Source: a virus. Taken from it: DNA of 64,000 bases. Each line of letters starts with the position of its first letter. Positions within the stretch are counted from its first letter, which is position 1. The translations under genes and the position numbers were made by a program. Below are positions 26,903 through 37,400 of this stretch, piece by piece. Location of the stretch: positions 1 through 64,000 of IMG/VR virus record IMGVR_UViG_3300010370_000029, one strand, 5' to 3'. A model generated the notes under the pieces. The model was not told where the DNA came from and made no database searches. It saw only the letters and a list, made by a program, of their open reading frames with translations.

Positions 26903-28274
26903 GCAATACGATAAGAATGTAGATACGCTGGCAAAGTTCGGTCCTAGCTTCCAGTCCAAGGCTGTGGCTGCGATGCTGAACTCGCCTGATTTCTTGGCAC
27001 AATCGTTTGACGTTATCAACCCGAACTTCTTTGAGTTGGAAGCGAATCAATGGATTGTGGAAACGACTTTGGAATATTTCAACGATTATAAGGTGCTTCC
27101 GACGTTGGAAGTCTTTAAGGTTGAGATGAACAAGTCGGTCAAGGATGATACTCTTCGCACATCAATCGTTGAATCGCTCCGCGGTATTTTCCAGAAGATG
27201 AAGGACAATGATTTGGATTATATCAAGGATAGTTTCTTGGATTTCGCCAAAAACCAAACGCTCAAGTCTGCGATTATCAAGTCAGTAGATTTGTTGCAGA
27301 TGGGTCAGTATGGTGAAATCAAGACCATTATCGATGGTGCGATGCGAAGTGGTCAGCCCAAGACGGTCGGTCACGATTGGAAGAAGGATATTGAACTTCG
27401 TCTAATGAAGAACGCCCGTAATACTATCGCTACGGGGTGGGATGCTATCGACGTTCTTATCGGTGGTGGATTGGCGGGCGGTGAGCTCGGCGTGGTCATC
27501 GCTCCGTCTGGTATTGGTAAGAGTTGGGCATTGGCAACTATTGGAGCTAATGCATTGAAGGCTGGGAAGAAAGTGGTTCATTATACCCTCGAATTAAATG
27601 AAAATTATGTCGGTCTACGATATGATACGATTTATACGGGGATTGAGCCGGGTAAGGTACCAGAACACCCAGAAATCATTCGGGAGCTGGTTGAGCAAAT
27701 TAAGGGTGAAATTATTATTAAATATTATCCGGCTCGAACCATTACCTCACATACGATTCAGGCCCACGTTCAGCAGATGGCATCGCTGGGATTCAAGCCC
27801 GATGTTATTATCGTAGATTACGCTGATTTGATGAGTGCCACAGCCCGTACCGACGCCCGACATCAAGAGCTGGGTGCTATCTATGAAGAACTTCGTGGGT
27901 TGGCTGGTGAGTTGGGAGTTCCTATTTGGACGGCTTCACAAACTCAGCGGTCCAGTATCCAAGATGAAGTCATTCAAGCAGATAAGATTGCTGAGTCCTA
28001 TGCCAAGATTATGACCGCTGACTTGGTTATCTCTATCTCACGGAAGCTGGAAGACAAGGTTCATAAGACGGGTCGAGCACACGTTATTAAGAACCGATTT
28101 GGGGCCGATGGTCAGACGCTCCCGATGATTATTGACGCCGGTATCGGGAAGATTGAGATTTTTGATGAGGCGTCAGCAAAAGGTATTATGTTAAAGAAAC
28201 AGATGCAAAATGGTGAAACGGTTACGAAACAAAATCTGGCTAAGAAGTTGTTGCAAATGGATTTAGAAGATTAA
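26889..28274 (+). CDS. 41: Replicative DNA helicase gp41 (DnaB family)
   Basis: 461 residues. N-terminal DnaB-type domain (about 1-140), then the RecA-like core: Walker A APSGIGKS (about 204-211), YTLELNENYVGLRYD, VDYADLM (Walker B), and TASQTQRSSIQDEVIQADKIAESY. A basic Lys-rich C-terminus follows. It is the hexameric helicase of the T4-type replisome; no separate gp61 primase is seen in the window. Confidence 0.93.
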   Translation: MVNHKQYDKNVDTLAKFGPSFQSKAVAAMLNSPDFLAQSFDVINPNFFELEANQWIVETTLEYFNDYKVLPTLEVFKVEMNKSVKDDTLRTSIVESLRGIFQKMKDNDLDYIKDSFLDFAKNQTLKSAIIKSVDLLQMGQYGEIKTIIDGAMRSGQPKTVGHDWKKDIELRLMKNARNTIATGWDAIDVLIGGGLAGGELGVVIAPSGIGKSWALATIGANALKAGKKVVHYTLELNENYVGLRYDTIYTGIEPGKVPEHPEIIRELVEQIKGEIIIKYYPARTITSHTIQAHVQQMASLGFKPDVIIVDYADLMSATARTDARHQELGAIYEELRGLAGELGVPIWTASQTQRSSIQDEVIQADKIAESYAKIMTADLVISISRKLEDKVHKTGRAHVIKNRFGADGQTLPMIIDAGIGKIEIFDEASAKGIMLKKQMQNGETVTKQNLAKKLLQMDLED

Positions 28275-28362
28275 AAAATATCGTTGGGTATTCACCGTAT
28301 TTTTCGAGAAGCAGTATAGTATTTATTTAACCACTAACCCCTAACGATTTTGGAGTAGCAGT

Positions 28363-30213
28363 ATGCAATTAGAAGCAAAAATCCTTTCTGAAATCACGAC
28401 CTTTATGAAGTACTCGAAGTACATTCCGAGTAAGCAACGCCGTGAAACGTGGAAAGAATTAGTTGACAGAAACAAAGAGATGCATTTAAAGAAGTTCCCA
28501 CAACTTACACAAGAAATTGAAGAAGCATATCAATTCGTTTACGATAAGAAGATTCTTCCATCCATGCGTTCACTTCAATTTGCTGGTAAGCCAATTGAAA
28601 TCAATAACGCTCGGTTATACAATTGCTGCTTCCTTCCAATCGACCACACGGATGCTTTCAGTGAAGTGATGTTCCTTCTTCTTTCTGGAACAGGTGTAGG
28701 TTATTCGGTACAGCGTGCACACGTAGAAAAGTTACCAGAAATTAATAAGCCAACCAAGTCCCGCCGTTACCTCGTCGGTGACAGTATCGAAGGTTGGGCA
28801 GATGCAGTGAAGGTGATGATTGCTGCATATATGAAGGGTAAGGCTCTTCCGATTTATGATTTTAGCGATGTTCGTCCAAAGGGCGCATTACTCTTGACCT
28901 CTGGTGGTAAGGCACCTGGTCCAGAACCGCTCAAGGATTGCTTACACAATATCCAAAAGATTTTCGACCGTAAGCAAAACGGCGATAAGCTCAGTACCCT
29001 TGAAGTACACGATATGTTGTGCTTCATCGCTGATGCAGTATTGTCTGGTGGTATTCGTCGTTCCGCAATGATTTCATTATTCGATTTGGACGATGATGAT
29101 ATGTTGACTTGTAAGTTCGGCAACTGGTGGGAAACCAATCCACAACGTGGTCGTTCAAACAATTCAGCAGTTATCCTTCGTCACAAGGTTGAACAAGAAG
29201 TATTCTTAGACTTGTGGAAGAAGATTGAAATGAGTGGTTCAGGCGAACCAGGCTTCTTCTTTACGAACGATGCAAATTGGGGATTAAATCCTTGTGCAGA
29301 AATCAGTCTCCGTCCGTTCCAATTCTGTAACTTGACCACCATCAATGCTGGCGATATCAAGGACCAAGCTGATTACAACGCCCGTGCAAAGGCAGCAGCG
29401 TTCATCGGAACACTTCAAGCAAGTTATACTAACTTCCATTATCTCCGTGATATTTGGAAACGCACCACAGAAAAGGAAGCACTTATCGGTGTTTCGATGA
29501 CGGGTATTGCATCGGGTACTGTATTAAATTTGGATATGAAGGAAGCTGCTAATGTTGTGAAGGAAGAAAACGCACGTGTGGCGGAAGTGATTGGGACCAA
29601 CAAGGCTGCACGAACCACCACTGTCAAGCCCGAAGGAACCTCGTCACTAGTATTAGGAACTTCTTCTGGTATTCACGCTTGGCATAACGACTTCTATGTT
29701 CGTCGTGTCCGTGTTGGAAAGAACGAAAGTATCTACCAATACTTGGTTGACAATCATCCAGAAATTGTTGAGGACGAATTCTTCAAGCCGAAGCAACAAG
29801 CAGTTATCTCCGTTCCACAAAAGGCTCCAAAGGGTGCTATCACTCGTCAAGAATCTGCACTCGACTTATTGGCTCGTACCAGTAAGGTCTGGAAGGAATG
29901 GGTAAAGGCTGGCCACCGTAAGGGTGAAAACAAGAATAACGTATCTGTCACCGTAACCATCAAGCCAGATGAATGGGTTGGTGTTGGTGAATGGATGTGG
30001 GAGAATCGTGAGAACTTCACCGCATTGTCAGTTCTTCCATACTCAGACCACAGCTATATGCAAGCACCGTTCGAAGATATTGATGAAGCACAATACAACG
30101 AAATGGTTGGTCACTTACACAAGATTGACTTAACCAAGGTAGTTGAAGTCGAAGATAATACCGACCTTGCAGGTGAAGTTGCTTGTGGTGGCGGTGGGTG
30201 TGAGGTGCAATAA
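28363..30213 (+). CDS. nrdJ: Class II (B12-dependent) ribonucleotide reductase
   Basis: 616 residues, ATG after TTTGGAGTAGCAGT. It matches the monomeric adenosylcobalamin-dependent type: SMRSLQFAGKPIEINNARLYNC (first active-site Cys region), NPCAEISL (about 309-316; the N-x-C-x-E catalytic trio), VKPEGTSSLVLGTSSGIH, and a C-terminal CGGGGC pair (608, 613) for re-reduction. No cone domain or small subunit is seen. It makes deoxynucleotides for phage replication. The next gene, a thioredoxin, overlaps by one base and is the obvious reductant. Activity depends on host cobalamin. Confidence 0.9.
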   Translation: MQLEAKILSEITTFMKYSKYIPSKQRRETWKELVDRNKEMHLKKFPQLTQEIEEAYQFVYDKKILPSMRSLQFAGKPIEINNARLYNCCFLPIDHTDAFSEVMFLLLSGTGVGYSVQRAHVEKLPEINKPTKSRRYLVGDSIEGWADAVKVMIAAYMKGKALPIYDFSDVRPKGALLLTSGGKAPGPEPLKDCLHNIQKIFDRKQNGDKLSTLEVHDMLCFIADAVLSGGIRRSAMISLFDLDDDDMLTCKFGNWWETNPQRGRSNNSAVILRHKVEQEVFLDLWKKIEMSGSGEPGFFFTNDANWGLNPCAEISLRPFQFCNLTTINAGDIKDQADYNARAKAAAFIGTLQASYTNFHYLRDIWKRTTEKEALIGVSMTGIASGTVLNLDMKEAANVVKEENARVAEVIGTNKAARTTTVKPEGTSSLVLGTSSGIHAWHNDFYVRRVRVGKNESIYQYLVDNHPEIVEDEFFKPKQQAVISVPQKAPKGAITRQESALDLLARTSKVWKEWVKAGHRKGENKNNVSVTVTIKPDEWVGVGEWMWENRENFTALSVLPYSDHSYMQAPFEDIDEAQYNEMVGHLHKIDLTKVVEVEDNTDLAGEVACGGGGCEVQ

Positions 30214-30518
30214 TGCAGGAGTTGACGTTACAACAGTTTGAAGAAAAGTTGGCATCCAAGGAACCCTTTGTCGTAGATTTTTGGGCTCCTTGGTGCCCAA
30301 CCTGCATCGAAATGTTACCAACCGTAGAGGAATTAGCAAAGGAGTCAGAGATTCCTTTTTATAAGGTCAATGTTGATGAGCAACCAGAATTGAAAGAAAA
30401 GAACCGAATTAAGGCTATTCCAATGTTGATGTTCTATAAGGAAGGCCGGACAAGAGAATTCTTATACGGTAAGAATGAAAAGACCAAGATAGAGCAGAAG
30501 CTAAATCGCATCAAGTGA
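30213..30518 (+). CDS. Thioredoxin
   Basis: 101 residues with FWAPWCPTC (C28, C31), the cis-proline IPML and a classic thioredoxin fold length. The active site is CPTC rather than CGPC. Its ATG overlaps the reductase stop codon (TAATG), so it is translationally coupled and very likely the electron donor for the ribonucleotide reductase. Confidence 0.92.
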   Translation: MQELTLQQFEEKLASKEPFVVDFWAPWCPTCIEMLPTVEELAKESEIPFYKVNVDEQPELKEKNRIKAIPMLMFYKEGRTREFLYGKNEKTKIEQKLNRIK

Positions 30519-30525
30519 GGTTATT

Positions 30526-30915
30526 ATGATAATTGATTTAACGCCAGAAACCTTCTTTCAGCACATAAAGAAAGAAGGACCGCTTCACGTGGTAATGCAT
30601 TATGGAGCAACGTGTAATCCATGCAAAGTTACCATGCCTCAATATGAATTATTGGCGAATCATTTTGATGAACACAATATTACTAATGTGAAGTTTTATA
30701 GATTTCATCAATGGGAGCAGGAGTATAGACCCTTTATTGATGAACATAATCTAAATACAAAAGGTGTTCCAACTTTTAGATATTTTTATTATGGTGATAT
30801 CTTGGATGAAGAAACGCGAGTATATCACGATGCAAATCATATTAAAGAAAAAATAGTAGAAGTAGTAAAAGGAATTGAAGATACAATGGGAGGTTTTAAT
30901 TTACATGAAAGTTAA
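30526..30915 (+). CDS. Second thioredoxin-like protein
   Basis: 129 residues. MHYGATCNPCK (C30, C33) is a thioredoxin-type CxxC, and GVPTFRYFYYG supplies the cis-proline. It diverges strongly from the preceding thioredoxin and has a longer C-terminal helix, so it may serve another partner. It overlaps the dUTPase start by 11 bases. Confidence 0.8.
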   Translation: MIIDLTPETFFQHIKKEGPLHVVMHYGATCNPCKVTMPQYELLANHFDEHNITNVKFYRFHQWEQEYRPFIDEHNLNTKGVPTFRYFYYGDILDEETRVYHDANHIKEKIVEVVKGIEDTMGGFNLHES

Positions 30916-31351
30916 ACGATTATCACAAAATGCAACACCGCCACAAAAAGCACACGCTGGAGATTTAGGATATGATTTATTTGCCAGTGAAGGCGCTGCA
31001 ATTTTTCCAAGTGAAACGAAAGTGGTTAAAACAGGAATCGCTATTCAGTTTCCAGCAGGATATGGTGGGATTATCAAGGACCGCTCCTCTGTGGCTACGA
31101 AGAAAGGATTGTTTACTGTGGCTGGGGTTATTGATAATGGGTATATTGGTGAAATTTGCATAGCTCTTCACAACGGAACCGATAGCTTAGTTCATATAGC
31201 GCCTGGTGAAAAGATTGCACAACTTGTTCTTATTCCTACGGTAAGTTTTGATATAGAAGAAGTAGACGAGTTAGTATCGGCAGACCAACGTGGTGTTGGT
31301 GGGTTTGGGTCTACGGGTACCACGGCAGTCCCGCATGATTTATACAAGTGA
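30905..31351 (+). CDS. dut: dUTPase
   Basis: 148 residues from the ATG at 30905, chosen because GGGAGG lies at the right distance; an upstream in-frame ATG would run further into the previous gene. All five trimeric dUTPase motifs are visible: AGDLGYDLFAS, DRSSVA, GVIDNGYIGEI, GEKIAQLVL and RGVGGFGSTG. It hydrolyses dUTP, keeping uracil out of phage DNA and feeding dTMP synthesis. Confidence 0.95.
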   Translation: MKVKRLSQNATPPQKAHAGDLGYDLFASEGAAIFPSETKVVKTGIAIQFPAGYGGIIKDRSSVATKKGLFTVAGVIDNGYIGEICIALHNGTDSLVHIAPGEKIAQLVLIPTVSFDIEEVDELVSADQRGVGGFGSTGTTAVPHDLYK

Positions 31352-31401
31352 GTAGACACTACTTATAGGAAACCCCCAACCGAGATGTCGCATGAGAGTT
31401 T

Positions 31402-31782
31402 ATGTCACGGCGTAAGAATGGTAAGAAGGTTTCCAAGGTCAATACCATAGAAACAAAGGTTGCGACAATATTAGAATCAATGAACGTCCCGTTCGAACAA
31501 CAAGTATCGATTGATAGATATACAGTAGATTTTCTCGTAGACAAGAAGTATATTGTGGAGTGTTATGGTGACTTTTGGCACTGTAATCCCCATCAATATA
31601 CTTCTTCGTATTTTAATAGAGGTAAAAAGAAAACCGCAGAAGAAATCTGGGAACGTGATAATCAACGGAAAGAACACTTCCAAAAATTGGGATATAAATT
31701 CCTTTGTTTGTGGGAAAGTGACATTCGTAACAACCCAAAGATTGTGCGGTCTAAAATAAAACGTAATATTAAGCTGGATTGA
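31402..31782 (+). CDS. Vsr-like endonuclease-fold protein
   Basis: 126 residues, basic. The order VDFLVDKKYIVECYGDFWHC, then IWERDNQRKEHFQKLGYKF and LWESDI matches the Vsr/DUF559 branch of the PD-(D/E)xK fold (catalytic Asp in DFLV, then the E-x-Y/GDFWH region). It could be a mismatch, nicking or homing-type endonuclease. It stands alone between dUTPase and the DNA polymerase promoter, a typical spot for mobile nucleases in T4-like genomes. Confidence 0.7.
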   Translation: MSRRKNGKKVSKVNTIETKVATILESMNVPFEQQVSIDRYTVDFLVDKKYIVECYGDFWHCNPHQYTSSYFNRGKKKTAEEIWERDNQRKEHFQKLGYKFLCLWESDIRNNPKIVRSKIKRNIKLD

Positions 31783-31807
31783 CAAACGGATGTGAAGCCG
31801 TTATACT
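31779..31807 (+). promoter_or_regulatory. Sigma70-type promoter for DNA polymerase
   Basis: TTGACA at 31779-31784, 17-base spacer, TATACT at 31802-31807, 22 bases before the DNA polymerase start codon. The -35 overlaps the stop codon of the Vsr-like gene. Confidence 0.75.
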
Positions 31808-31829
31808 TAAAGGATAACGGAGGTTATTT

Positions 31830-34355
31830 ATGTATCAGGCAATTTACATTGAACGTGGTGAAGGATTTGGCAACGATACCGTGCATTTATGGGATGACGA
31901 GCTAGGGTATCAGACCATTCCTTATAATAAATTTGATTATGCGTATAAGCCCGACCGCAATGGGCAATTCATCAGCATGACTGGTGTGCGGTTGGCAAAG
32001 GTCAAGCGCTATAAGCGAGATGACCCATCATTATTTGAGAGCGACCTTCCCCAAGAGACTCGCGTGCTCACCGATTTATATCTGAACGAGGATAACGTTT
32101 CCCAAGGGCATAAGACGATGTTTTTCGACATCGAAGTGTCTATGGAAAATGGCGTGCCAAATATTGAGAATCCGAACAATGAAATTACGTCCATTGCGGT
32201 ATATGACTCGGTGACGCAGGAATATACGGTATTGGTACTGGACAAGGCGGGAGTTCAACCAAGTCGTGAGTATGATAATGTTAAGGTCGTAATGTATACA
32301 TCGGAATTGGACTTGCTCTATGGATTTTTGGACCTGTATGAGCAGATTGGACCGACGATTGTTACTGGATGGAATAGTGACTTTTTCGACATCCCATATC
32401 TCTATCATCGTATCAAGCAGCAGTGTGGACCAAATACCGCCGGTCGGTTGAGTCCGATTGGAAAGATTAAGTATTCCAAGTTCCGTAGTCGGTACCAGAT
32501 TGCGGGCGTATCTTCTCTAGACTATTTGACATTATATAAGAAGTTCACCTACACTCAACAGCCGAATTATCGTTTAGATACGATTGGTCGGTTGGAGGTG
32601 GGCATGGGAAAGGTCGAATATCAAGGGTCGCTCGATGAATTGTTCCGTAATGATTTGGAGAAGTTCATTGAGTACAATCTTCAAGACGTACGCATCATCG
32701 TAGAGATGGACAAGAAGCTCAAGCTGATTGAGCTCGTTCGTGGTATTTGTCATTTGGGTCACGTTTCATATGAAGATTATTGGTTTAGTTCGAAGTTCTT
32801 GGAAGGCACGATTGTAACCTATCTTCATAGAAAGGGCATCATTGTAACAAACCGACCCGCTGGTGGTCGTGAGATGATGGATAACAAGGTAGAAAATGAT
32901 GAAGAAGGATTCGCTGGTGCGTTTGTGAAGGAACCGAATCCCGGTCTATATGAATGGGTCTATTCCCTCGACTTACAATCGCTGTATCCATCTATCATTA
33001 TGAGTCTCAATATCAGCCCCGAAACCAAGATTGGATTTGTGACCAATTGGAATGTGGACAAGCATGCGGCTGGTGATATGCAGGAATATTTGATTCGTGG
33101 TACAACTGATGAGGAAGTGGTACGGTTGAGCCGTGAAGCGTTCTTGAAATATATGAAGATGGAAAGTCTGATGATTAGTTCCAACGGCGTTCTATATAAT
33201 GGAGGTGCGGTGGGGATTATTCCCGAAGTACTCGACAAGTGGTTCGCAGAACGCGTGGAATATAAGAATCTGATGAAGAAATATAAGAATGAGGGTAATA
33301 CCGAATTGGCTGAGTTCTACGACCGCCGACAGCACATTCAAAAGATTTTCTTGAATTCATTGTATGGTGTTCTTGGGCTGCCCATCTTCCGTTTCTTTGA
33401 TATTGACAATGCACTTGCCGTCACCGCGTCTGGTCAAGATGTGATTAAGAAGTCTGCGGCGTTTGCCAATGACTTGTATTGTTCAAAGCTGGAAGAGCAG
33501 AAAGATTATTGTACGTATATCGATACAGATTCGTTGTACTTCTCAGCAACTCCATTAATGCCAGAAACAGCATCACAGAAAGAATTTACTATCAAGTTGG
33601 CTCGTGCGATGGAGAAGAAGCTGAACGAGTATTATAACGAAATGGCTGAACAGCTGTTCTTCTGTAAGAATCATCGGTTGTATATCAAGGGTGAATCCGT
33701 TGCTCAGACCGCTATCTGGATTGCGAAGAAGCGGTATGCGATGAACGTGGTTTATGATTTGGAATCCAATCTTGAAGTGGCAAACAAGATGAAGGTCAAG
33801 GGATTGGATGTGGTTCGTTCATCGTTCCCGCCGGCGTTCCGTGACTTTATGAATAAGATGATGAAGGACATCTTGAATAAGGCAACGAAGGAAGAGATTG
33901 ACCAAAAGGTACTGACGTTCCGTGATTCGATGGATAGTATGTCGTATCTGGAAGTCGCCAGAAACACGGCGGTCAAGAATATCTCTGAATATGATTTACG
34001 GACGGGGAAGCTAAACGATTTCCGTAAGGGAACTCCCGCCCACGTAAAGGCAGCAATCACCTATAATTCTTTGTTGAAGCATTTCAAGATTCAAAATAAA
34101 TATGAAGCTATTTCGGATGGGGAAAAAGTGAAATGGTTATATCTGAAACAGAATCCGTGGAATCTCGAAGCGGTCGCTGTCAAGGGATATAATGACCCTC
34201 AGGAAATCGTTGAGATAGTAAATACTTATATTGATTATAATGCATTATTTGAGAACGAATTGCAGAAGAAATTAGAAGATTTTTATTCGGCATTGAAATG
34301 GGGTAATATACCCACCGAAGTTAATCAGAATGCTCAGGAATGGTTTAGTTTTTGA
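31830..34355 (+). CDS. 43: Family B DNA polymerase gp43
   Basis: 841 residues, ATG after CGGAGG. The 3'-5' exonuclease is intact (FFDIEVSMENG near 97, GWNSDFFDIPYL, YNLQDVRIIVEMD), followed by motif A SLDLQSLYPSI (about 380), motif B KIFLNSLYGVLG (about 506) and motif C YIDTDSL (about 563). It is the main replicative polymerase, working with gp45/44/62, gp41 and gp32. No intein or intron is present. Confidence 0.95.
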   Translation: MYQAIYIERGEGFGNDTVHLWDDELGYQTIPYNKFDYAYKPDRNGQFISMTGVRLAKVKRYKRDDPSLFESDLPQETRVLTDLYLNEDNVSQGHKTMFFDIEVSMENGVPNIENPNNEITSIAVYDSVTQEYTVLVLDKAGVQPSREYDNVKVVMYTSELDLLYGFLDLYEQIGPTIVTGWNSDFFDIPYLYHRIKQQCGPNTAGRLSPIGKIKYSKFRSRYQIAGVSSLDYLTLYKKFTYTQQPNYRLDTIGRLEVGMGKVEYQGSLDELFRNDLEKFIEYNLQDVRIIVEMDKKLKLIELVRGICHLGHVSYEDYWFSSKFLEGTIVTYLHRKGIIVTNRPAGGREMMDNKVENDEEGFAGAFVKEPNPGLYEWVYSLDLQSLYPSIIMSLNISPETKIGFVTNWNVDKHAAGDMQEYLIRGTTDEEVVRLSREAFLKYMKMESLMISSNGVLYNGGAVGIIPEVLDKWFAERVEYKNLMKKYKNEGNTELAEFYDRRQHIQKIFLNSLYGVLGLPIFRFFDIDNALAVTASGQDVIKKSAAFANDLYCSKLEEQKDYCTYIDTDSLYFSATPLMPETASQKEFTIKLARAMEKKLNEYYNEMAEQLFFCKNHRLYIKGESVAQTAIWIAKKRYAMNVVYDLESNLEVANKMKVKGLDVVRSSFPPAFRDFMNKMMKDILNKATKEEIDQKVLTFRDSMDSMSYLEVARNTAVKNISEYDLRTGKLNDFRKGTPAHVKAAITYNSLLKHFKIQNKYEAISDGEKVKWLYLKQNPWNLEAVAVKGYNDPQEIVEIVNTYIDYNALFENELQKKLEDFYSALKWGNIPTEVNQNAQEWFSF

Positions 34356-34367
34356 TATTTATTTATT
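34356..34367 (+). promoter_or_regulatory. Weak candidate late-type element
   Basis: TATTTATTTATT follows the polymerase stop codon, 53 bases ahead of the TonB receptor start. It resembles the TATTTATA element of the structural operons but ends TT rather than TA. A six-base hairpin (CGAGCC at 34380-34385 with GGCTCG at 34398-34403) lies between it and the start codon. Confidence 0.25.
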
Positions 34368-34420
34368 CACCCCTAGCGTCGAGCCACCCACAGACGGGGC
34401 TCGGTTATAGAGACTCTCTT

Positions 34421-37400
34421 ATGAGAAAAATGTTGGAAATTCTTTTAGCAACTGCGATGTTGTCTACCTCCGCTTATGCGCAAATCACCAGCGGAATCCT
34501 TCGTGGTACGGTTAAAGATTTTACAGGTAGTACAATTGAAAATGCAAATGTTACTGTGGTCTTTGTTCCAACCAATCAACGAATTGTTACGAAAACGACA
34601 ACAGAAGGTCGGTTCACATTATCCAACTTAAAACCAGGTGGTCCATATACTGTATCGGTGACCGCATTGGGGTTCCGTCCAAAGTTTACGGATAATCTCA
34701 CAGTTCGTTTGGGTGAAGCAACAAGCACAGATATTGAAATGGAAAAAATTGTTGTAGTATTAAATCAAGTATCGGTTATTGCAGACGTAGCAGCACAGGC
34801 ACGTAAAGATGGTGCGGTGGCACAACTCAATCAAGAGAAGTTGCAAGTGCTTCCCACCCTATCTCGTAGTCTCCAAGATATGACCCGTATGACCCCACAA
34901 GGTAACGGGGTTTCTTTTGCGGGTTCCAACTATCGGTATAACAACTTGACGATTGATGGAGCAGCATCGAATGATGCGTTCGGATTCAGTCAATCATCAG
35001 GTCAATCCACCGCATCAGTTCCAACGGGAACACCTGGTTCTCTTTCACGTTCACAACCTATTTCGCTTGACGCCATCGAACAAGTATCTGTGGTCATCGC
35101 ACCCTATGATGTGAAGATTGGTAATTTCACAGGTGGTAGCGTGAATGCAGTTACTCGTTCAGGTACCAACACCACCGAAGGTTCCATCTACTCATTCGGT
35201 CGTGTTCCACAATTTATCGGTGATGGTATCTCTGGTAAAATGCCAACCACCTTTAATGAATATCAAGCAGGTGGTCGTATCGGTGGTCCTATTATCAAGG
35301 ACAAGTTGTTCTACTTTTTGAATTTTGAAATTGCACGTAGAGCAGACCCTATCCTATTTGCACCTGGTAATCCAGGCGTGTTAGCCACGGAAGCAGTTGC
35401 ACAACAAGTTCGTGATAGTCTGGTGTCATTCGCAGCACGCTCTGGTGTTCCAAACTTTGATGCAGGAACCTTTGGGGCATATGATATTGAAGCAAATAGT
35501 GAAAAGTATTTCGGTCGTGTGGATTGGAATATTGGGAACTCTATCTTGACGGTTCGTAGTAATCTTGTCAATGCAGTCGCAGGAAACTTGGAACGTGGAC
35601 AAGCGCTCACCAAGTTAGCCTCACAAGACTTCGACCATTTCAGTAGAGCTACCAACACCGTTGCTGAATTGAAATCACAACTTGGAACAGGAGTATCTAA
35701 TAGTTTGTTGTTAGGATATTCACTTGTTCGTGACCACAGAAATCCATATGGTAATGTGTTCGCACCACAAATTGAAATCCAAGATATTCAGTTTGGTCAA
35801 ATCAATGCAGGTAGTGACCGTGAAGGGGTGGTGTATGGCACCAAAGTTCGCACCTATGAAGTGACTAACAATCTCACATGGTCTGTGGGGAAGCATACCC
35901 TTACCGCTGGTACTCACAATGAGTTCTACAATATTCAATACACCTTCGTGAATGGATACGCCGGTCGTTGGCAATACGCAAATCTCGCATCGTTCTTCGC
36001 AAATCGTCCTAATCGTATCAGAGCAACATTTGATTTGACGGATAATAGTTTAGATTATGTATTGAACAACCCAGGAGCAAACTTTAATATCACCGTTCCA
36101 AGTGTGTATATCCAAGACGAAGTATCTGTCACCGACAACTTCAAGGTGACCGCAGGGGTTCGTGCAGACTGGAATATGATGGATACACCAGTTCAAGCAG
36201 ATGCGTTTACGAACATCACTCTCACGAACGGCACCAAACCATATAGTACCATCACCAACGATTATAGTAGAAGTTTGTTGATTGGTCCTCGTTTCGGATT
36301 CAACTGGCAAACAGACAGAGTGACTTATCGTGGTGGGGTTGGATATTTTCAAGGAAGAATGCCGTTCGCATGGTATGCCTATCCATTCATCCACAACGGA
36401 TTGATTGTAGGAAACATTGATGCAAGACCAACCAATGTGGTTCCGTTGATTGTGGACCCACTTCGTCAAAGTTCATTGAGTAGCACCACGACATATGAAA
36501 TGAATGTGATCGGGAACAAGTATGTTCAACCACAGATGCGTAGAATGAACTTGGCAACAGACATCAAGTTACCATTTGATGCATTACTTGTACTGGATTG
36601 GACATTCACCAAGACATTAAACGACATCGTATTCACGAACATCGGATTACCCGCACCCGCAGGTAATCTCGCAGGTGGTGACCGCAGACCAGTCTACACC
36701 TCAACCAGATTAACAACCACTACAACTAATCCATACACATCAGTATTCGCACTCAATAATACTGATAAGGGTTACAGATACAACGTCACAGCAAATCTCA
36801 GTAAGAAGTGGGACCACCTTGATGTGATGGCAGCATATAGTTATGGGGAAGCAAAGGATTTGGCAAACGGTCAACGCAACTCGTTCCAATCACACGTGGA
36901 ATACAATCAATTGGTGAAGGGTAACCAATATGACCTCACGTGGTCTAACTTTGATATTCGTCATCGTTTCGTGGTGAATGGTAGTTGGAACTGGAAGAAC
37001 ACCACCGTATCAGCAGTCTATACAGGTTCATCAGGTTCACCATTCTCCTATGTGTATTCTGGTGATTTAAATGGTGACGGGTCAAGTCATAATGATTTGT
37101 TGTATGTTCCACGCAATATTGATGAAATCAAGTTGGTTCCATCTGCTCGTCCTACGGGTCAAGTAGATACCAGAACAGCACAACAAATCTGGGAAGATTT
37201 AGATAGATTCATCAGTAATGACCCATATCTGTCCTCACATCGTGGTGAATACACCAAGAGAAACGGTGCAAGAACTCCGTGGAATCACCGAGCAGATGTT
37301 CGTATCATCCAATCAGTCAAGAATGTAGATATTACATTTGACATCACTAACTTCGGTAATCTGTTGAACAAGGATTGGGGTAAGTATTATTTCGTTCCAA

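Noticed and set aside
28275-28362. Cobalamin riboswitch ahead of the B12-dependent reductase (also looked for ahead of the TonB receptor, 34356-34420).
   Set aside because: The gaps are only 65-88 bases, too short for a cobalamin riboswitch, and no B12-box-like sequence is apparent; only a six-base hairpin precedes the receptor.
34352-34420. An upstream in-frame ATG that would extend the TonB receptor by 23 residues.
   Set aside because: It overlaps the polymerase stop codon and would place extra sequence ahead of an otherwise canonical signal peptide.
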